In this document: piece after piece, positions 1-9,328 of the stretch
How the letters are laid out: every line of letters begins with the position of its first letter
How positions within the stretch are numbered: the stretch's first letter is position 1
Made by a program: the position numbers and the translations under genes
The notes under the pieces: generated by a model
What the model saw: the letters and a program-made list of their open reading frames with translations, nothing else
Databases searched by the model: none
Told to the model about the DNA's origin: nothing
IMG/VR virus record: IMGVR_UViG_3300044732_002014
Coordinates: 1-43,578 of that record
Reading direction: 5' to 3' (one strand)
DNA length: 43,578 bases
DNA from: a virus

Positions 1-513
<513 letters not shown>

Positions 514-561
514 GACCTCAATCGCTTTCTATGCTGTGACCCCTCAAGGTCTGTTTAAGTA

Positions 562-1863
562 TTAGCCTTGTACGACGATTACGTAATCACCAGAAGAAAT
601 TGTTCCATACATGGTGACTGTTACCGTGTTACTGTTGGTGCGGACGGTGTCACCGATTACGGTATTTCCCGAAGACACTTCGTAAATCTGTATCATTACA
701 TCACTTGTATTGAAGTTGTGAGTAACTACTGTTGTTGACGTTCCGCCACTGCTTGCGGCGCATGCTTGTTTAGCGGTGCGAGCAAGTGCAGGTGTACTTG
801 TGGTGCGTCCCGTCGACTCTGATGAAGCCGAAGCCAAGTTGGTGCGAGCGCCAGATTCAGTAGAAGAACCAGTACCACCAGCGGTTACTGCAACGTCAGT
901 TCCGTTCCATACACCAGTGGTGATTGTTCCCAAGGTGGTGATGCTTGATTGACCAACGTAGTTGGCAGAAATATCAACGGCGTCTGAACTAACCGAGATT
1001 CGATCAGTGGTACCGCCAACATTGATTGTGTTTCCAGTCTTGCTAAGACCGTCACCAGCAAGAATGGTTCCAGCAACTGAGAACAAAGCCCAGTTAAGTG
1101 CGGTTGAACCAACGGTGATTGTTCCATTGGTGGTAAGTACCCAACCGCTGTCTGCGTTGAGTGTTCCTTCTTCAACGAAGGTAAACGCGCCCGGTGTTAC
1201 TTCTGCGGTGGAGTCAAAGTCAGTTGCCCGAGTTGGTGCTCCTGTAGCATTAACAACATAGATGCCGTTTTCAGACGCTGTACTTTGGTCTTTAACGAGA
1301 ACACGGTCACCAGTTGCAAGAGTCACCGTGGTGTCAAGTGTGTCGCCATTTTCAAGTCCTGTGGCGAGTGTGATTGGTCCAGTTGTCGCGGCACGAACTG
1401 ACTGCTTGACATCAAGACCTGAACGAGCTGCATCTACATAAGCCTTGGTTGCGGCATGGTCATCAGCAGTTGGTGTACCGAACTTAGCCTGACCGTTAGA
1501 GTCACGGATAACTAGTTTGTTCGCAGTAGCATCAGACGTAGCATCTGCCAACTTTGAGAAGTCTGAAGATGAGAGAAGACCCGCAATTGATGATGTAGCA
1601 AGGTTTGGCGTAATCGTAATTGCGCCGTTGGATTCATTGATAGTGAGGGCACTGGACTGTGAACCAGCCGAGGTGACACCTGTGACCATCTTTCGCCATG
1701 CTGAGGCGGTAACATCGTAGACTTTAATAGTACCTTCAGTGCTATTAAAGATCATTCGACCGTCAAATAGGTTTGTATTAGGGTCGGTGCCTACTACTTC
1801 AAAGGTGCCGTTAATCAGTTGATTCTGATTAAGATCAATGTTAGTTAGAAACTTCTGAGCCAT
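562..1863 (-). CDS. Tail fibre / receptor-binding structural protein
   Basis: 433 residues, virion protein of the tail tip by similarity of style and context. The N-terminus (MAQKFLTNIDLNQN) resembles cyanophage- and actinophage-type fibre heads. Around residues 130-265 lies a recognisable phage fibre module with YVDAARSGLDVKQSVRAAT, a DRVLVKDQ motif and an ENGIYVV motif, found repeatedly in tail fibres of unrelated phages. The C-terminal third is rich in Ser, Thr and Gly. The start ATG has a good GGAG site seven bases upstream. It lies 9 bases after the upstream gene stop, so the two are probably co-transcribed. Chaperone or enzymatic motifs are not visible. Confidence 0.82.
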   Translation of the reverse strand: MAQKFLTNIDLNQNQLINGTFEVVGTDPNTNLFDGRMIFNSTEGTIKVYDVTASAWRKMVTGVTSAGSQSSALTINESNGAITITPNLATSSIAGLLSSSDFSKLADATSDATANKLVIRDSNGQAKFGTPTADDHAATKAYVDAARSGLDVKQSVRAATTGPITLATGLENGDTLDTTVTLATGDRVLVKDQSTASENGIYVVNATGAPTRATDFDSTAEVTPGAFTFVEEGTLNADSGWVLTTNGTITVGSTALNWALFSVAGTILAGDGLSKTGNTINVGGTTDRISVSSDAVDISANYVGQSSITTLGTITTGVWNGTDVAVTAGGTGSSTESGARTNLASASSESTGRTTSTPALARTAKQACAASSGGTSTTVVTHNFNTSDVMIQIYEVSSGNTVIGDTVRTNSNTVTVTMYGTISSGDYVIVVQG

Positions 1864-1872
1864 TAGAACTCC

Positions 1873-2607
1873 TTATGTGAGATAGGCATAACCTGAGAAC
1901 GCTGTTGTGAAACTTACCACAATTTGCGTGGTGCTTATATATGTAATTTCTCCAAATACAACGGTTTTAGCGCTATCAACAACAGTTACTGACGGATAAC
2001 CACCTAAAGCATGGTTAATTGTCCATGTTGTCGACGCTGTCCCTTGAGTATGCACGTGACGCGTTGCCGTAGGATAGACAAGGTTGAGAACTTGGTTTGG
2101 CGGAGTTCCCGTAATGCTGGCAGATGCCGTCCCTGTTGTAACTGTTCCGATGGTTAACGTATTTCCTGGGCCAGTAGGACCTGTTGCGCCTTGCGGACCA
2201 GTTGCACCTTGTGGGCCAACAGGCCCTTGCACTGATGACGGTGGAGGCGCGTATGGATCTCCGTCTGTTACAGTTCCAAGATCGTTAGAGATGTCGGTTG
2301 GAGAACCGTCACCTTCGATAAGATACGCGAAGAACGAGATTGGTGGCGCACCATAGATGTGTACGTGGACTTGGTACGCCCAGTTAGTTGGCGTAAGAAG
2401 TGGATTATCTGTTGTCGGCAGCTCGGCTGAAAATGACCCACTTGAGTCAAGTATATATTGGATTGGGCTGTCGACAACTACAGCATCGTCTGTGTCTACG
2501 ACAACTGTTGTTGGGGTAAACGTTACTTTTCCTCGCGCCGCGCCACCAGATGGCCCGGTATACGTGCCTGTAACAACCCGCGTTACAACATCTTGCGACC
2601 AACTCAC
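1873..2607 (-). CDS. Minor tail protein with short collagen-like segment
   Basis: 244 residues. The N-terminal ~110 residues (TGTYTGPSGGAARGKVTF, then FTPTTVVVDTDDAVVV) look like an actinophage minor tail domain; a short Gly-X-Y stretch at ~130-148 (QGPVGPQGATGPQG) joins it to a C-terminal beta domain with the TINHALGGYPSVTVVDS pattern common in virion appendages. I chose GTG 2607 over the longer GTG 2637: it has a GGAG site seven bases upstream and overlaps the stop of a short upstream frame as GTGA, which is typical translational coupling. The longer version would add ten Cys/Trp-rich residues without a ribosome site. Confidence 0.8.
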   Translation of the reverse strand: MSWSQDVVTRVVTGTYTGPSGGAARGKVTFTPTTVVVDTDDAVVVDSPIQYILDSSGSFSAELPTTDNPLLTPTNWAYQVHVHIYGAPPISFFAYLIEGDGSPTDISNDLGTVTDGDPYAPPPSSVQGPVGPQGATGPQGATGPTGPGNTLTIGTVTTGTASASITGTPPNQVLNLVYPTATRHVHTQGTASTTWTINHALGGYPSVTVVDSAKTVVFGEITYISTTQIVVSFTTAFSGYAYLT

Positions 2608-2696
2608 CAGGCAACTCCAGTCCGTGCAGCGTCCCACACAGGTGCTAAATAGCGAAACTCAACCAGAATAATACCAATGAATTTTGAGGGTGTCAT
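2604..2696 (-). CDS. Small 30-residue peptide coupled to tail gene
   Basis: ATG at 2696 opens a 31-codon frame (starts MTPSKFIGIILVEF, ends RTGVAW) whose TGA overlaps the GTG start of the tail protein as GTGA. Short leader-like frames with this placement are frequent in actinophage tail operons. No Shine-Dalgarno site is visible before the ATG, and the product has no recognisable domain. It could simply be a translational coupling leader. Confidence 0.4.
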   Translation of the reverse strand: MTPSKFIGIILVEFRYLAPVWDAARTGVAW

Positions 2697-2769
2697 TAGG
2701 GAATAGCACCAAAGACCCTGTATAGACAAGGTATCAGTGGGTAAAGAATGCTTTCTTCTTTATTGTGAT

Positions 2770-3768
2770 CTAGTCAAGCCAAACTGTGTACTCGGCGGTG
2801 ACTCTTCCTTTGGATGGGTCAATGAAGTGAAGTCTTTGCGATGGAACTCCGATCGCACCGACAACCTCACGGGCGTATTCGTTGTGAGATTCTGGAGATC
2901 CTGAGATAAATACGCGACCCCCGTTAGACATGGTCAACGTCGTCGGGGTATGCCAGTGACCCATATATACATCTTTAAAGTCTTCAATGACTCCGGTCGC
3001 CCAGGCGTTTGCTTTTCGCATGATACTTCCGAATGACTTTGTCTCATCACCGTGAACAAGTAAGGCACGATATGCACCTATTTCAACGATTTGATACCAG
3101 TCTGGAGACATCTGCCAGGTCACGTTTTTGAGGTCTTTTGTTCGGTCTTTTGTGATCCTGTACGAGATCGCGTCGATGTTGTCATTGCCTGGAAGCTCAC
3201 CCTTGCGCCCGAGGCGGCCGTGGTTGCCAAACTCGCAGACCACATTTACCTTGTCAAAGAACTCGGCAAACGTTCTAACCATCATTTCTTCGATCCCTAC
3301 GGTCTCAAATAGTTGCTCAAATAGATGAGCTTCTACCTCCCAGGCCTGTCCAGGAAAGATCGTGATCCCTTCGACCATGTCTCCGCCAAACATGAGGGTA
3401 CATTCACGAACGGGATGATGAGTACGCTGGAGTTCTGTTAGTTCCAGAACTTTCTTTGTAAACTGCTCCATACGCTCTTTGCATGTCTTAAGCCCGTATG
3501 TTACGGTCTTTTTGCCGTTCTGCCAGTCGGTTGCATGTACCAGCGCAACCTCTGGTTTGATCTTTCGCGTGTCTTTTTCCCGCTGTGTTTTCTCTACTTT
3601 TTTAGTAGATCCAGCAGCAAGTGCCGCGTCTCGAGCAGCTTCGTAGACAGCGTCGACGATGATCTCGCTGGCACGTTTTGCCTTATATTCAGCCTTCTGC
3701 GCACGCTTGAGCGCCGTTCTAAGTTCTGTAATTTCGTCTTCTTTACGGATATCGTCAGACAGGCTCAT
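2770..3768 (-). CDS. Calcineurin-like metallophosphoesterase
   Basis: 332 residues. An N-terminal coiled-coil region (~residues 8-75, Lys/Glu/Ala-rich) precedes a metallophosphoesterase domain with the expected two-metal motifs: HATDWQNG (first block), GGDMVEG (GD-x-V), GNHGR (GNH), LVHGD and GHWHT (GHxH). The family hydrolyses phosphodiester bonds with Mn or Fe; phage members are usually linked to DNA repair or nucleotide processing, but the substrate cannot be read from sequence. The start overlaps the end of the helix-turn-helix gene by 14 bases, so the pair forms an operon divergent from the primase operon. Confidence 0.88.
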   Translation of the reverse strand: MSLSDDIRKEDEITELRTALKRAQKAEYKAKRASEIIVDAVYEAARDAALAAGSTKKVEKTQREKDTRKIKPEVALVHATDWQNGKKTVTYGLKTCKERMEQFTKKVLELTELQRTHHPVRECTLMFGGDMVEGITIFPGQAWEVEAHLFEQLFETVGIEEMMVRTFAEFFDKVNVVCEFGNHGRLGRKGELPGNDNIDAISYRITKDRTKDLKNVTWQMSPDWYQIVEIGAYRALLVHGDETKSFGSIMRKANAWATGVIEDFKDVYMGHWHTPTTLTMSNGGRVFISGSPESHNEYAREVVGAIGVPSQRLHFIDPSKGRVTAEYTVWLD

Positions 3769-4003
3769 TTATGACCGTCAACAGTTCTCCGCGTCGAAAG
3801 CGGCTAATGACATTTACTGCCAGTTTTATCCCACGCTTCTCAAGAGCTTTTGAGATATTTGATGCTGGAATTGAATGATCATTCAACGCTTTTAGTAGAT
3901 CTGCTGCGTCCGACTTTGACAAAGACTCAATGATCTCAGCAATTCGTGACCGCGAACCTGGCGTTGATTTTTCTTTCTTAATTTCGTCAAACAGTGACCC
4001 CAT
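3755..4003 (-). CDS. Small helix-turn-helix protein
   Basis: 82 residues from ATG 4003, chosen because a GGAAGG site lies eight bases upstream; a longer frame to 4075 adds 24 residues without a site. The C-terminal half (SIPASNISKALEKRG, then VNVISRFRRGEL) reads as a DNA-binding helix-turn-helix with a recognition helix ending in RFRRGE, a pattern seen in small actinophage proteins next to replication genes. It is the first gene after a divergent promoter region and probably regulates this operon or the primase operon (inference). Confidence 0.75.
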   Translation of the reverse strand: MGSLFDEIKKEKSTPGSRSRIAEIIESLSKSDAADLLKALNDHSIPASNISKALEKRGIKLAVNVISRFRRGELLTVINEPV

Positions 4004-4285
4004 GCGTAATCCTTCCGCCGTAAGTAAATACCTGTAATGTAATTTATACCATATTCTGGTCTGTATTAAGTACATATTCAGGTATGGCTGTTAATTTTTT
4101 GATAAGGTGATCTTCCCCAATATGCAATATCTTGAGATAGTTCCACAGTTTCCGTACTTCCTTGGATATAATCTTGCGCATACTTCATTGAATAAAAGTG
4201 CAAATCTGCATCTCTCCCAACAAAAAGGCCAACGACAAATGATAGAAAGTTTTCTACAACGGTCCCTAAAGACGGCGCGTAAATA
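4004..4285. promoter_or_regulatory. Divergent promoter region between HTH and primase operons
   Basis: 282 bases without a gene. On the minus strand an extended -10 (TGGTATAAA, box at 4043-4048) sits ~40 bases before the HTH start. On the plus strand a consensus TATAAT at 4167-4172 would start transcription near 4180, leaving a ~105-base leader before the primase ATG. No convincing -35 boxes. No Shine-Dalgarno site precedes the primase ATG. Confidence 0.5.
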
Positions 4286-6922
4286 ATGTCGGCGTGGGAT
4301 CAAGCAAACGGACGATTAGGACCAGCTGCAAAATGGTATGCCGAGCACGGCTGGAAGATCATGCCCTGCTATGGGATCTCAAACGGACGCTGTACATGTG
4401 GCGGCACGCACGCTGAACCTAAAGATGTTGGCAAGCACCCGAGCATTCCCGAGTGGAACTCGCAGGCGACAAGCGAGGTTCACGAAGTTGAGAAGTGGTG
4501 GCCGGACGGAGGCGAAAATAACGTCAGCGTCTTCTGTCGCCCAAGTGGGTTCTTTGTAATCGACATCGACCCACGCTCTGGTGGACCTGATTCGTTTGAA
4601 AAGTTTGAGTCTTTAGTTGAAGGCGCGTTGCCGCCAACCGTTGAGGCGATCACCGGCGCATACACAATGAACGGCAAGGCGACGCGAGGACGTCACCTTT
4701 TCTATCGCTGTGACGAGTCTGAAAATCTTGTCGGCAACCTAAAGAAGTCTGGACTAAACGGAATTGACATCAAGCATAACGGATATGTATTGATTGCGCC
4801 GTCACGTCACTTCTCAGGTGTGTGCTACGAGTGGGTCAAGGGCAAGGCCCCGTGGGAGATTGAGATTGCACAGGCTCCTGAAGAGTTGCTTGTCACTCTG
4901 CGAAAGCGCAGCAAGAGTTCATCAACAGGCGTCGGCACAGGCGACTGGGGTTTCATGGACGACCTTGAGTGGGGCGGCCAGCGCGTTGACATTGAGCGTT
5001 TACTTCAAGAAGGAATTGACGAAGGATCGCGCGCGGTTGATATCTATGCGCTTACATGTGCACTTGCAAACAAGTTTCCAGTAAACACAGAAGCAGGTAA
5101 GCTCGCTGTTGAGACGATGATGATTCGTTTCAACGCTGAGAAAGTTCGTCCGCCTCTAGAACTTGAAGGTCAAGGCGGACTGATGATGCACGTCCGTCGT
5201 GCAATTCAATTTGTTCTTGATAATCCAAAGACAGAGCGTCTCTGGCCTGGTCTTCAAGAGTGGGCACAAAAGTCTCAAGACGAATCACGTTCAACATTTC
5301 CTAAGCCTGCAAATCTTCCTTCACAGAAGACATCGCAAAAACCGGCGCAGAACAGCATGAACACTGGAACGTCGAATCTTCCAGGGACAATCGGCGGTTC
5401 TGTTCTTTCGTCAGTCGAAGACGGTGACTCACTCGCTGATGCAAGTAAGTTATCAAATATAGACGTACCGAAAGACCCTGACGCACTTAGTGAAGAAGAA
5501 GGTGGAGAACCTGGTAAACGAACATTGACAGACGTAGGTAACGGACGTCGACTCATTGACTCGTTTGGTTCTGCAGTTCGATACACACCTGGTCTTGGCT
5601 GGTTCCACTGGGACGGTGGGTATTGGAAGCCAGACGTTGAAAGTCTTGAGATGCGCGAACTTTCTAAAAAGGTTGCGCCGATCGTTGCAAGTGAAGTTGT
5701 TCACTATCTTGATGATGCAGATAAGCAATCAGAAGTTATTAAGTGGGCTCAACAGGCAAAGTCAAACTCGCGTATCAATGGTTTGATTGAAAGCGCAACA
5801 TCTGACCCACGTATCTTGATCGACGTTGAGTCGTGGGACAGCGATGAAACGTTGCTCGGTGTGTCAAACGGAGTTATTGATCTACGTACAGGAGAACTTC
5901 TTCGTGGTCGACCAGATCTATACATCACGCGACGCGCGCCTGTAGCATATAACCCAGGTATTCGCAACGTCCGTTGGGAACAGTTTATTGACTTTGCAAC
6001 TGGCGGAGATAAAGAATTGCAAGAGTGGTTGCAGAAAGCTGCAGGCTACTCGCTGACTGGTTTGCGAACATATGACGTTATGTTCATGGTCTACGGTCCG
6101 CCGGGTTCGGGTAAGAACACAATGGTTGAAGCTTTGGTTAAGGCGATGGGTACATCACAATACGCATGGCCACTTGACTCAAGCATTCTCGCTCAGGGTG
6201 ATGGACAAGCGCACGGTTCGGATCTGTATCACTGGGCTGAGTTGCGTGGACGTCGTATGGTGTGGGTTGACGAATTACCAGACGGCGAACGAGTAAAAGA
6301 AAACTCGATCAAGAAACTTACAGGTTCATCTGAAATCTCAGCGCGTTCACCTGGTGAAAAACCGTTTACGTTCCAGTCTCGCGCAAAGTTGTGGGTAACT
6401 ACAAACCACAGACCGATCATCACTGATGACGCGATGTGGCGACGTATTCGACCAATTCCACTTGGAAACGTTCCAGAAAATCCAGATCCAGACTTGAAGC
6501 ACTACATCTTTGATCCCGAAGGTGCTTTGCCGGCAGTTCTTGCATGGGCAGTTGAAGGTGCAATCAAGTTACTTGGATCAAGCGCACGCGATGCACTTGG
6601 CTGGTGCAAGGCTGTTAGCGAGTCGGCAGAGATGTATCGCAAGAACGAAGATCGCATTGGCTTCTTCTTAACAGAAGAAACAAAAGAATCTGAGAATACC
6701 GCAACGCCGGTCAAGTCACTATATGCTGTTTATCGTGCGTGGAGCGAAGAACGTGGTGAACGTGCGATGACACAGATCGCGTTTCAGCGTAAACTTTCCG
6801 ATCGTGGACTGCAGATTGATGGACACGGATCACGCGCACAGATACTCGGTCGACAACTACTGCCACGCGCAGTGTCTACGGGCGAGGTTGACTGGGGAAC
6901 AGTTCAGAGGTTTGCACGATGA
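4286..6922 (+). CDS. Primase-polymerase / SF3 helicase fusion (P4/D5 type)
   Basis: 878 residues, the replication initiator-helicase. Residues ~10-200 form an archaeo-eukaryotic primase (prim-pol) domain: zinc-ligand cysteines in CYGISNGRCTCGG, KHPSIPEW, the catalytic acidic pair in FVIDIDP (~91-95) and GRHLFYR (His ~137). A Ser/Lys/Pro-rich linker (~335-400) leads to a D5-like superfamily 3 helicase: Walker A GPPGSGKNT (~604-612), Walker B MVWVDEL (~658-664), sensor LWVTTNHRP and arginine finger WRRIRPIPL, followed by a C-terminal winged-helix-like tail. Such fusions open and prime replication in phages and plasmids. The stop overlaps the next gene as ATGA. Confidence 0.93.
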   Translation: MSAWDQANGRLGPAAKWYAEHGWKIMPCYGISNGRCTCGGTHAEPKDVGKHPSIPEWNSQATSEVHEVEKWWPDGGENNVSVFCRPSGFFVIDIDPRSGGPDSFEKFESLVEGALPPTVEAITGAYTMNGKATRGRHLFYRCDESENLVGNLKKSGLNGIDIKHNGYVLIAPSRHFSGVCYEWVKGKAPWEIEIAQAPEELLVTLRKRSKSSSTGVGTGDWGFMDDLEWGGQRVDIERLLQEGIDEGSRAVDIYALTCALANKFPVNTEAGKLAVETMMIRFNAEKVRPPLELEGQGGLMMHVRRAIQFVLDNPKTERLWPGLQEWAQKSQDESRSTFPKPANLPSQKTSQKPAQNSMNTGTSNLPGTIGGSVLSSVEDGDSLADASKLSNIDVPKDPDALSEEEGGEPGKRTLTDVGNGRRLIDSFGSAVRYTPGLGWFHWDGGYWKPDVESLEMRELSKKVAPIVASEVVHYLDDADKQSEVIKWAQQAKSNSRINGLIESATSDPRILIDVESWDSDETLLGVSNGVIDLRTGELLRGRPDLYITRRAPVAYNPGIRNVRWEQFIDFATGGDKELQEWLQKAAGYSLTGLRTYDVMFMVYGPPGSGKNTMVEALVKAMGTSQYAWPLDSSILAQGDGQAHGSDLYHWAELRGRRMVWVDELPDGERVKENSIKKLTGSSEISARSPGEKPFTFQSRAKLWVTTNHRPIITDDAMWRRIRPIPLGNVPENPDPDLKHYIFDPEGALPAVLAWAVEGAIKLLGSSARDALGWCKAVSESAEMYRKNEDRIGFFLTEETKESENTATPVKSLYAVYRAWSEERGERAMTQIAFQRKLSDRGLQIDGHGSRAQILGRQLLPRAVSTGEVDWGTVQRFAR

Positions 6923-7098
6923 AAACTCCAAAGAAACATAGAACGTTTATCATCTACGCCAAAGAGACAGGCGAAGAGATCTGCAAACTTCAACTCACAC
7001 ATGATGAGCATAAAGAACTATCTGCGCTTGCAAAAGCACAGGGCACAACCGTATCTGATCTACTACTAAACGTCATAAAAGATGAGATTGAAAAATGA
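6919..7098 (+). CDS. Small ribbon-helix-helix-like protein
   Basis: 59 residues, overlapping the primase stop (ATGA) and the next start (ATGA). Basic N-terminus (MKTPKKHRTF), then a short beta strand EEICKLQLT followed by two helices (HDEHKELSALAKAQG and VSDLLLNVIKDEIE), the arrangement of Arc/MetJ ribbon-helix-helix DNA-binding proteins. Translational coupling to the primase suggests that it acts in replication control or autoregulation (inference). Confidence 0.7.
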   Translation: MKTPKKHRTFIIYAKETGEEICKLQLTHDEHKELSALAKAQGTTVSDLLLNVIKDEIEK

Positions 7099-7322
7099 CA
7101 GATCCAGTCTTTAAAGATCTAGCAACACATAAGCACTACGCACTGGTTGTAACAGACGGTGAGGTGGGCGGAATTGAGCAGATCCATGTCGACGCCGCCG
7201 ATGCTCTTGAGATCTGGGATCTAAACCCGATCGTTGTACCTATTCCAGACGATATGAAAGGAAAGGTTATCGGCGGTTGGTACTACCGAAACGGTACATT
7301 TGTACCTGCTTCTGAGCGGTAA
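7095..7322 (+). CDS. Hypothetical protein, third gene of primase operon
   Basis: 75 residues; start overlaps the upstream stop as ATGA, so it is translated from the primase operon. The sequence is mixed alpha/beta with a GGWYYRNGTFVPAS end that resembles the tail of many small phage proteins of unknown role. No motif that I recognise. Confidence 0.7.
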   Translation: MTDPVFKDLATHKHYALVVTDGEVGGIEQIHVDAADALEIWDLNPIVVPIPDDMKGKVIGGWYYRNGTFVPASER

Positions 7323-7378
7323 CATTGTACGATTATTAGATCTGGCGCCTTGGGAGAGAGGTTGCCATTACGACTGGG

Positions 7379-8077
7379 TCAGGGTTGAGGATCTTCCTCC
7401 CCTGACTTAGTCTGTCTTTCGCCCTTGTCAACATACTGCTTGATTGTCGTCGGATACCAGCGTTTCTCAAACGGAGTCTTGATGCCTTCAGCATTGAACT
7501 TATTGGCGATCTTTGCGTATGACATTCCGAGGGTGCGAAGCTCGATGATCTTTGAGTACAGCTCGTCTGTGATCATACGCTTGGGGCCAAGATCTACTCC
7601 CCACTTAAGTCCCTTTTCTCGGCGATCCTTATGAACGTCTTTCTGACGCTCAGCAATGATTGAACGTTCCATCTCCGCAAGTGCCGACATGATTGTGACG
7701 ACAAATCTTCCCTGGTAGGTCGAGGTGTCAAGGTTGAGGTCAAGCATGACGATACGCCAGTCATTCTTGTTGGCGCGATCTACAATGCTGAGGAAGTCTT
7801 GGGTAGATCTTGCTAGCCGGTCGATGCGAGTAACAAACAACGCTGTCGCCTCTCCTTTATCAAGACGGTCAAGCGCCTCGCGAAGTACGGGTCGACCTTT
7901 GATCGACTTGCCTGATCTGCCTTCTTCCTTGAGCAGTTCCACCTTTGTAAATCCAGCAGAGTTTGCCGCACGCTTGAGATCTCGTTCTTGCGCGCCTAAC
8001 GACATGCCGTCGGTCGCCTGCATCTGCGTCGAAACACGCGTATAGAGCAGAGCGATGTTTTTCTTCTTTGTGGCCAT
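7379..8077 (-). CDS. Small serine recombinase (resolvase/invertase family)
   Basis: 232 residues. The resolvase catalytic domain starts at residue ~7 with YTRVSTQMQ (nucleophile Ser16, Arg14) and continues with the DRLARS motif and the GRFVVTIMSALAEMERSIIAER block (long helix E). The C-terminus (LGMSYAKIANKFNAEGIKTP) is a recombinase-type helix-turn-helix. At this length it is far shorter than large phage integrases (450-600 residues), closer to resolvases, invertases or transposon recombinases. It lies beside two tail genes, as invertases do in Mu-like phages, but I found no clear crossover sites. A -10-like TACATT (8112-8117) and an AAGGG site precede the ATG. Confidence 0.9.
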   Translation of the reverse strand: MATKKKNIALLYTRVSTQMQATDGMSLGAQERDLKRAANSAGFTKVELLKEEGRSGKSIKGRPVLREALDRLDKGEATALFVTRIDRLARSTQDFLSIVDRANKNDWRIVMLDLNLDTSTYQGRFVVTIMSALAEMERSIIAERQKDVHKDRREKGLKWGVDLGPKRMITDELYSKIIELRTLGMSYAKIANKFNAEGIKTPFEKRWYPTTIKQYVDKGERQTKSGEEDPQP

Positions 8078-8161
8078 AGAAACCCTTATCTCGTAACGGT
8101 TTGGTGAGGTTAATGTACAAGTCAGATCGTATATCTTTAAAGTTAAGTTTATACGCTTTTG

Positions 8162-8180
8162 GCCCTTATTTTGTAAGGGC
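8162..8180 (-). terminator. Hairpin after tail gene
   Basis: Perfect 7-bp inverted repeat GCCCTTA/TAAGGGC with a 5-base loop, 15 bases beyond the stop of the tail gene at 8196 and before the recombinase start. No T tract follows, so termination would be of the U-less type proposed for actinobacteria. Confidence 0.45.
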
Positions 8181-8195
8181 TAGATACTGCTGAGA

Positions 8196-8732
8196 CTAGG
8201 TCAGCCCGTTACCGTAAATGATCCACTTAGTTGATGTAACCTTCGTTGCTGTTGCCACACCGTACCGCGCAAGTGTCCGCGTTCCAGTGGATCCTGTCGC
8301 TGCAAGCTGCAAAGTGTCTGTTGTAATCGCGATTGAGATGCTCGTTGCTGCGCCTAAGTCATTGAATATGACAAACGTAGTCCCAATCTCATAGGCAACC
8401 GCAGTGTTGGCAGGGATAGTAAAAATAGCCGATGTTGGCGTTCCAGTGACGTAAATGCTTTTTCCAGCGTCTGACGCAGCAAACGTATAGGTAAATGTCC
8501 CAGAAGCTACTCGTGCGTTTTGAGGCGTACCAAGGTAACCAACCACTGACGCGGACGTTGTCACTGTTCCAGATGTCGTGCCTGACGGAGCTACTGGCGT
8601 CGCCATTGGGCCTGTTGCCCCTTGTGCGCCCTGTGGTCCTTGAAGATTTGAGACAACTACCTCTGTTAGACTTGTCAACGACTCGACAGTTGTACTTGCG
8701 GTGTTGACATATACAATACTAGTATCAGCCAT
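8196..8732 (-). CDS. Tail/appendage protein with short collagen-like stretch
   Basis: 178 residues. A short Gly-X-Y segment (LQGPQGAQGATGP, residues ~31-43) separates a small N-terminal head from a C-terminal beta domain with VTSTKWIIYGNGLT, an ending found in many phage and prophage surface-fibre domains. Starts 8 bases inside the upstream gene, so the two are translationally coupled. Likely a virion surface decoration; exact position in the particle unknown. Confidence 0.75.
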   Translation of the reverse strand: MADTSIVYVNTASTTVESLTSLTEVVVSNLQGPQGAQGATGPMATPVAPSGTTSGTVTTSASVVGYLGTPQNARVASGTFTYTFAASDAGKSIYVTGTPTSAIFTIPANTAVAYEIGTTFVIFNDLGAATSISIAITTDTLQLAATGSTGTRTLARYGVATATKVTSTKWIIYGNGLT

Positions 8733-9078
8733 ATGTAACCTCCGAAACTACAGTAAGCGTGCCTTTAAGAAGCCTGGTGACCACTCCGCCAGATGACTCA
8801 AGTTCAAGATCATAGTTATACTTGCCGGCGATTAGGTTTGACGTTGCTGTAGCACTTAGTCCTAGTGTGATCGTTCCAGCCGCACCGCCAAGGGTAATTC
8901 CGCTTGAGCTCGTCAAAGACAGTGCTGGTGGGGCACTTCGACCTGCATTTGTACCTCGCGCCTTTAGTCTTGCAGTATATCCAGTAAGGTTGACCGCGAC
9001 GTCATTTACTTTCCATGTCAACTGCTGACTATACGTTGTACCTTGTTCGATTGACAAGTTAAGAATGCCTGCAGACAT
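8725..9078 (-). CDS. Minor tail / baseplate-like protein
   Basis: 117 residues. The N-terminal ITQ-like pattern (LSIEQGTTYSQQLTW), then LTGYTARLKAR and GKYNYDLELES match the beta-sandwich fold (BppU N-terminal-like) found in phage baseplate and head-fibre proteins, which fold into an immunoglobulin-like domain. Ribosome site AAGGAT lies eight bases before the ATG at 9078. It leads a two-gene tail operon with the collagen-like gene downstream. Confidence 0.75.
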   Translation of the reverse strand: MSAGILNLSIEQGTTYSQQLTWKVNDVAVNLTGYTARLKARGTNAGRSAPPALSLTSSSGITLGGAAGTITLGLSATATSNLIAGKYNYDLELESSGGVVTRLLKGTLTVVSEVTYG

Positions 9079-9258
9079 AGATCGATCCTTTTTGTAGGCA
9101 GCAATGCTGTTCTAACTTTATCATCAAATGCGTAGTCTGTTTGTAGAAAATTGATGATTAGATGCACTTTTTGGAGTAGATCTGCAATATTTTTTTGTAT
9201 ACGAGCACTGGCTTAGACCCGTTTTTACAGGCAAATTGTTATTTTCAGCGTCTTTCGA

Positions 9259-9267
9259 TGGTATAGT
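9259..9267 (+). promoter_or_regulatory. Extended -10 promoter for SLT-like lysozyme gene
   Basis: TGGTATAGT is a full extended -10 (TG-n-TATAGT), 61 bases before the lysozyme ATG; a GAGGAG ribosome site lies at ~9317. A -35 is not evident. Confidence 0.55.
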
Positions 9268-9328
9268 AACTACTACTTCAAACTACAGTCCTTGAGCGTC
9301 CTTATTCCCTACCCGAGGAGACTGCACC

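Noticed and set aside
7379-8077. Serine recombinase as a large phage integrase with attP beside it
   Set aside because: Too short and lacking the large C-terminal region; no attachment-like duplication was visible nearby.
9079-9328. Hidden small gene in the gap before the SLT lysozyme
   Set aside because: No frame with a start, ribosome site and reasonable length; only promoter-like sequence seen.
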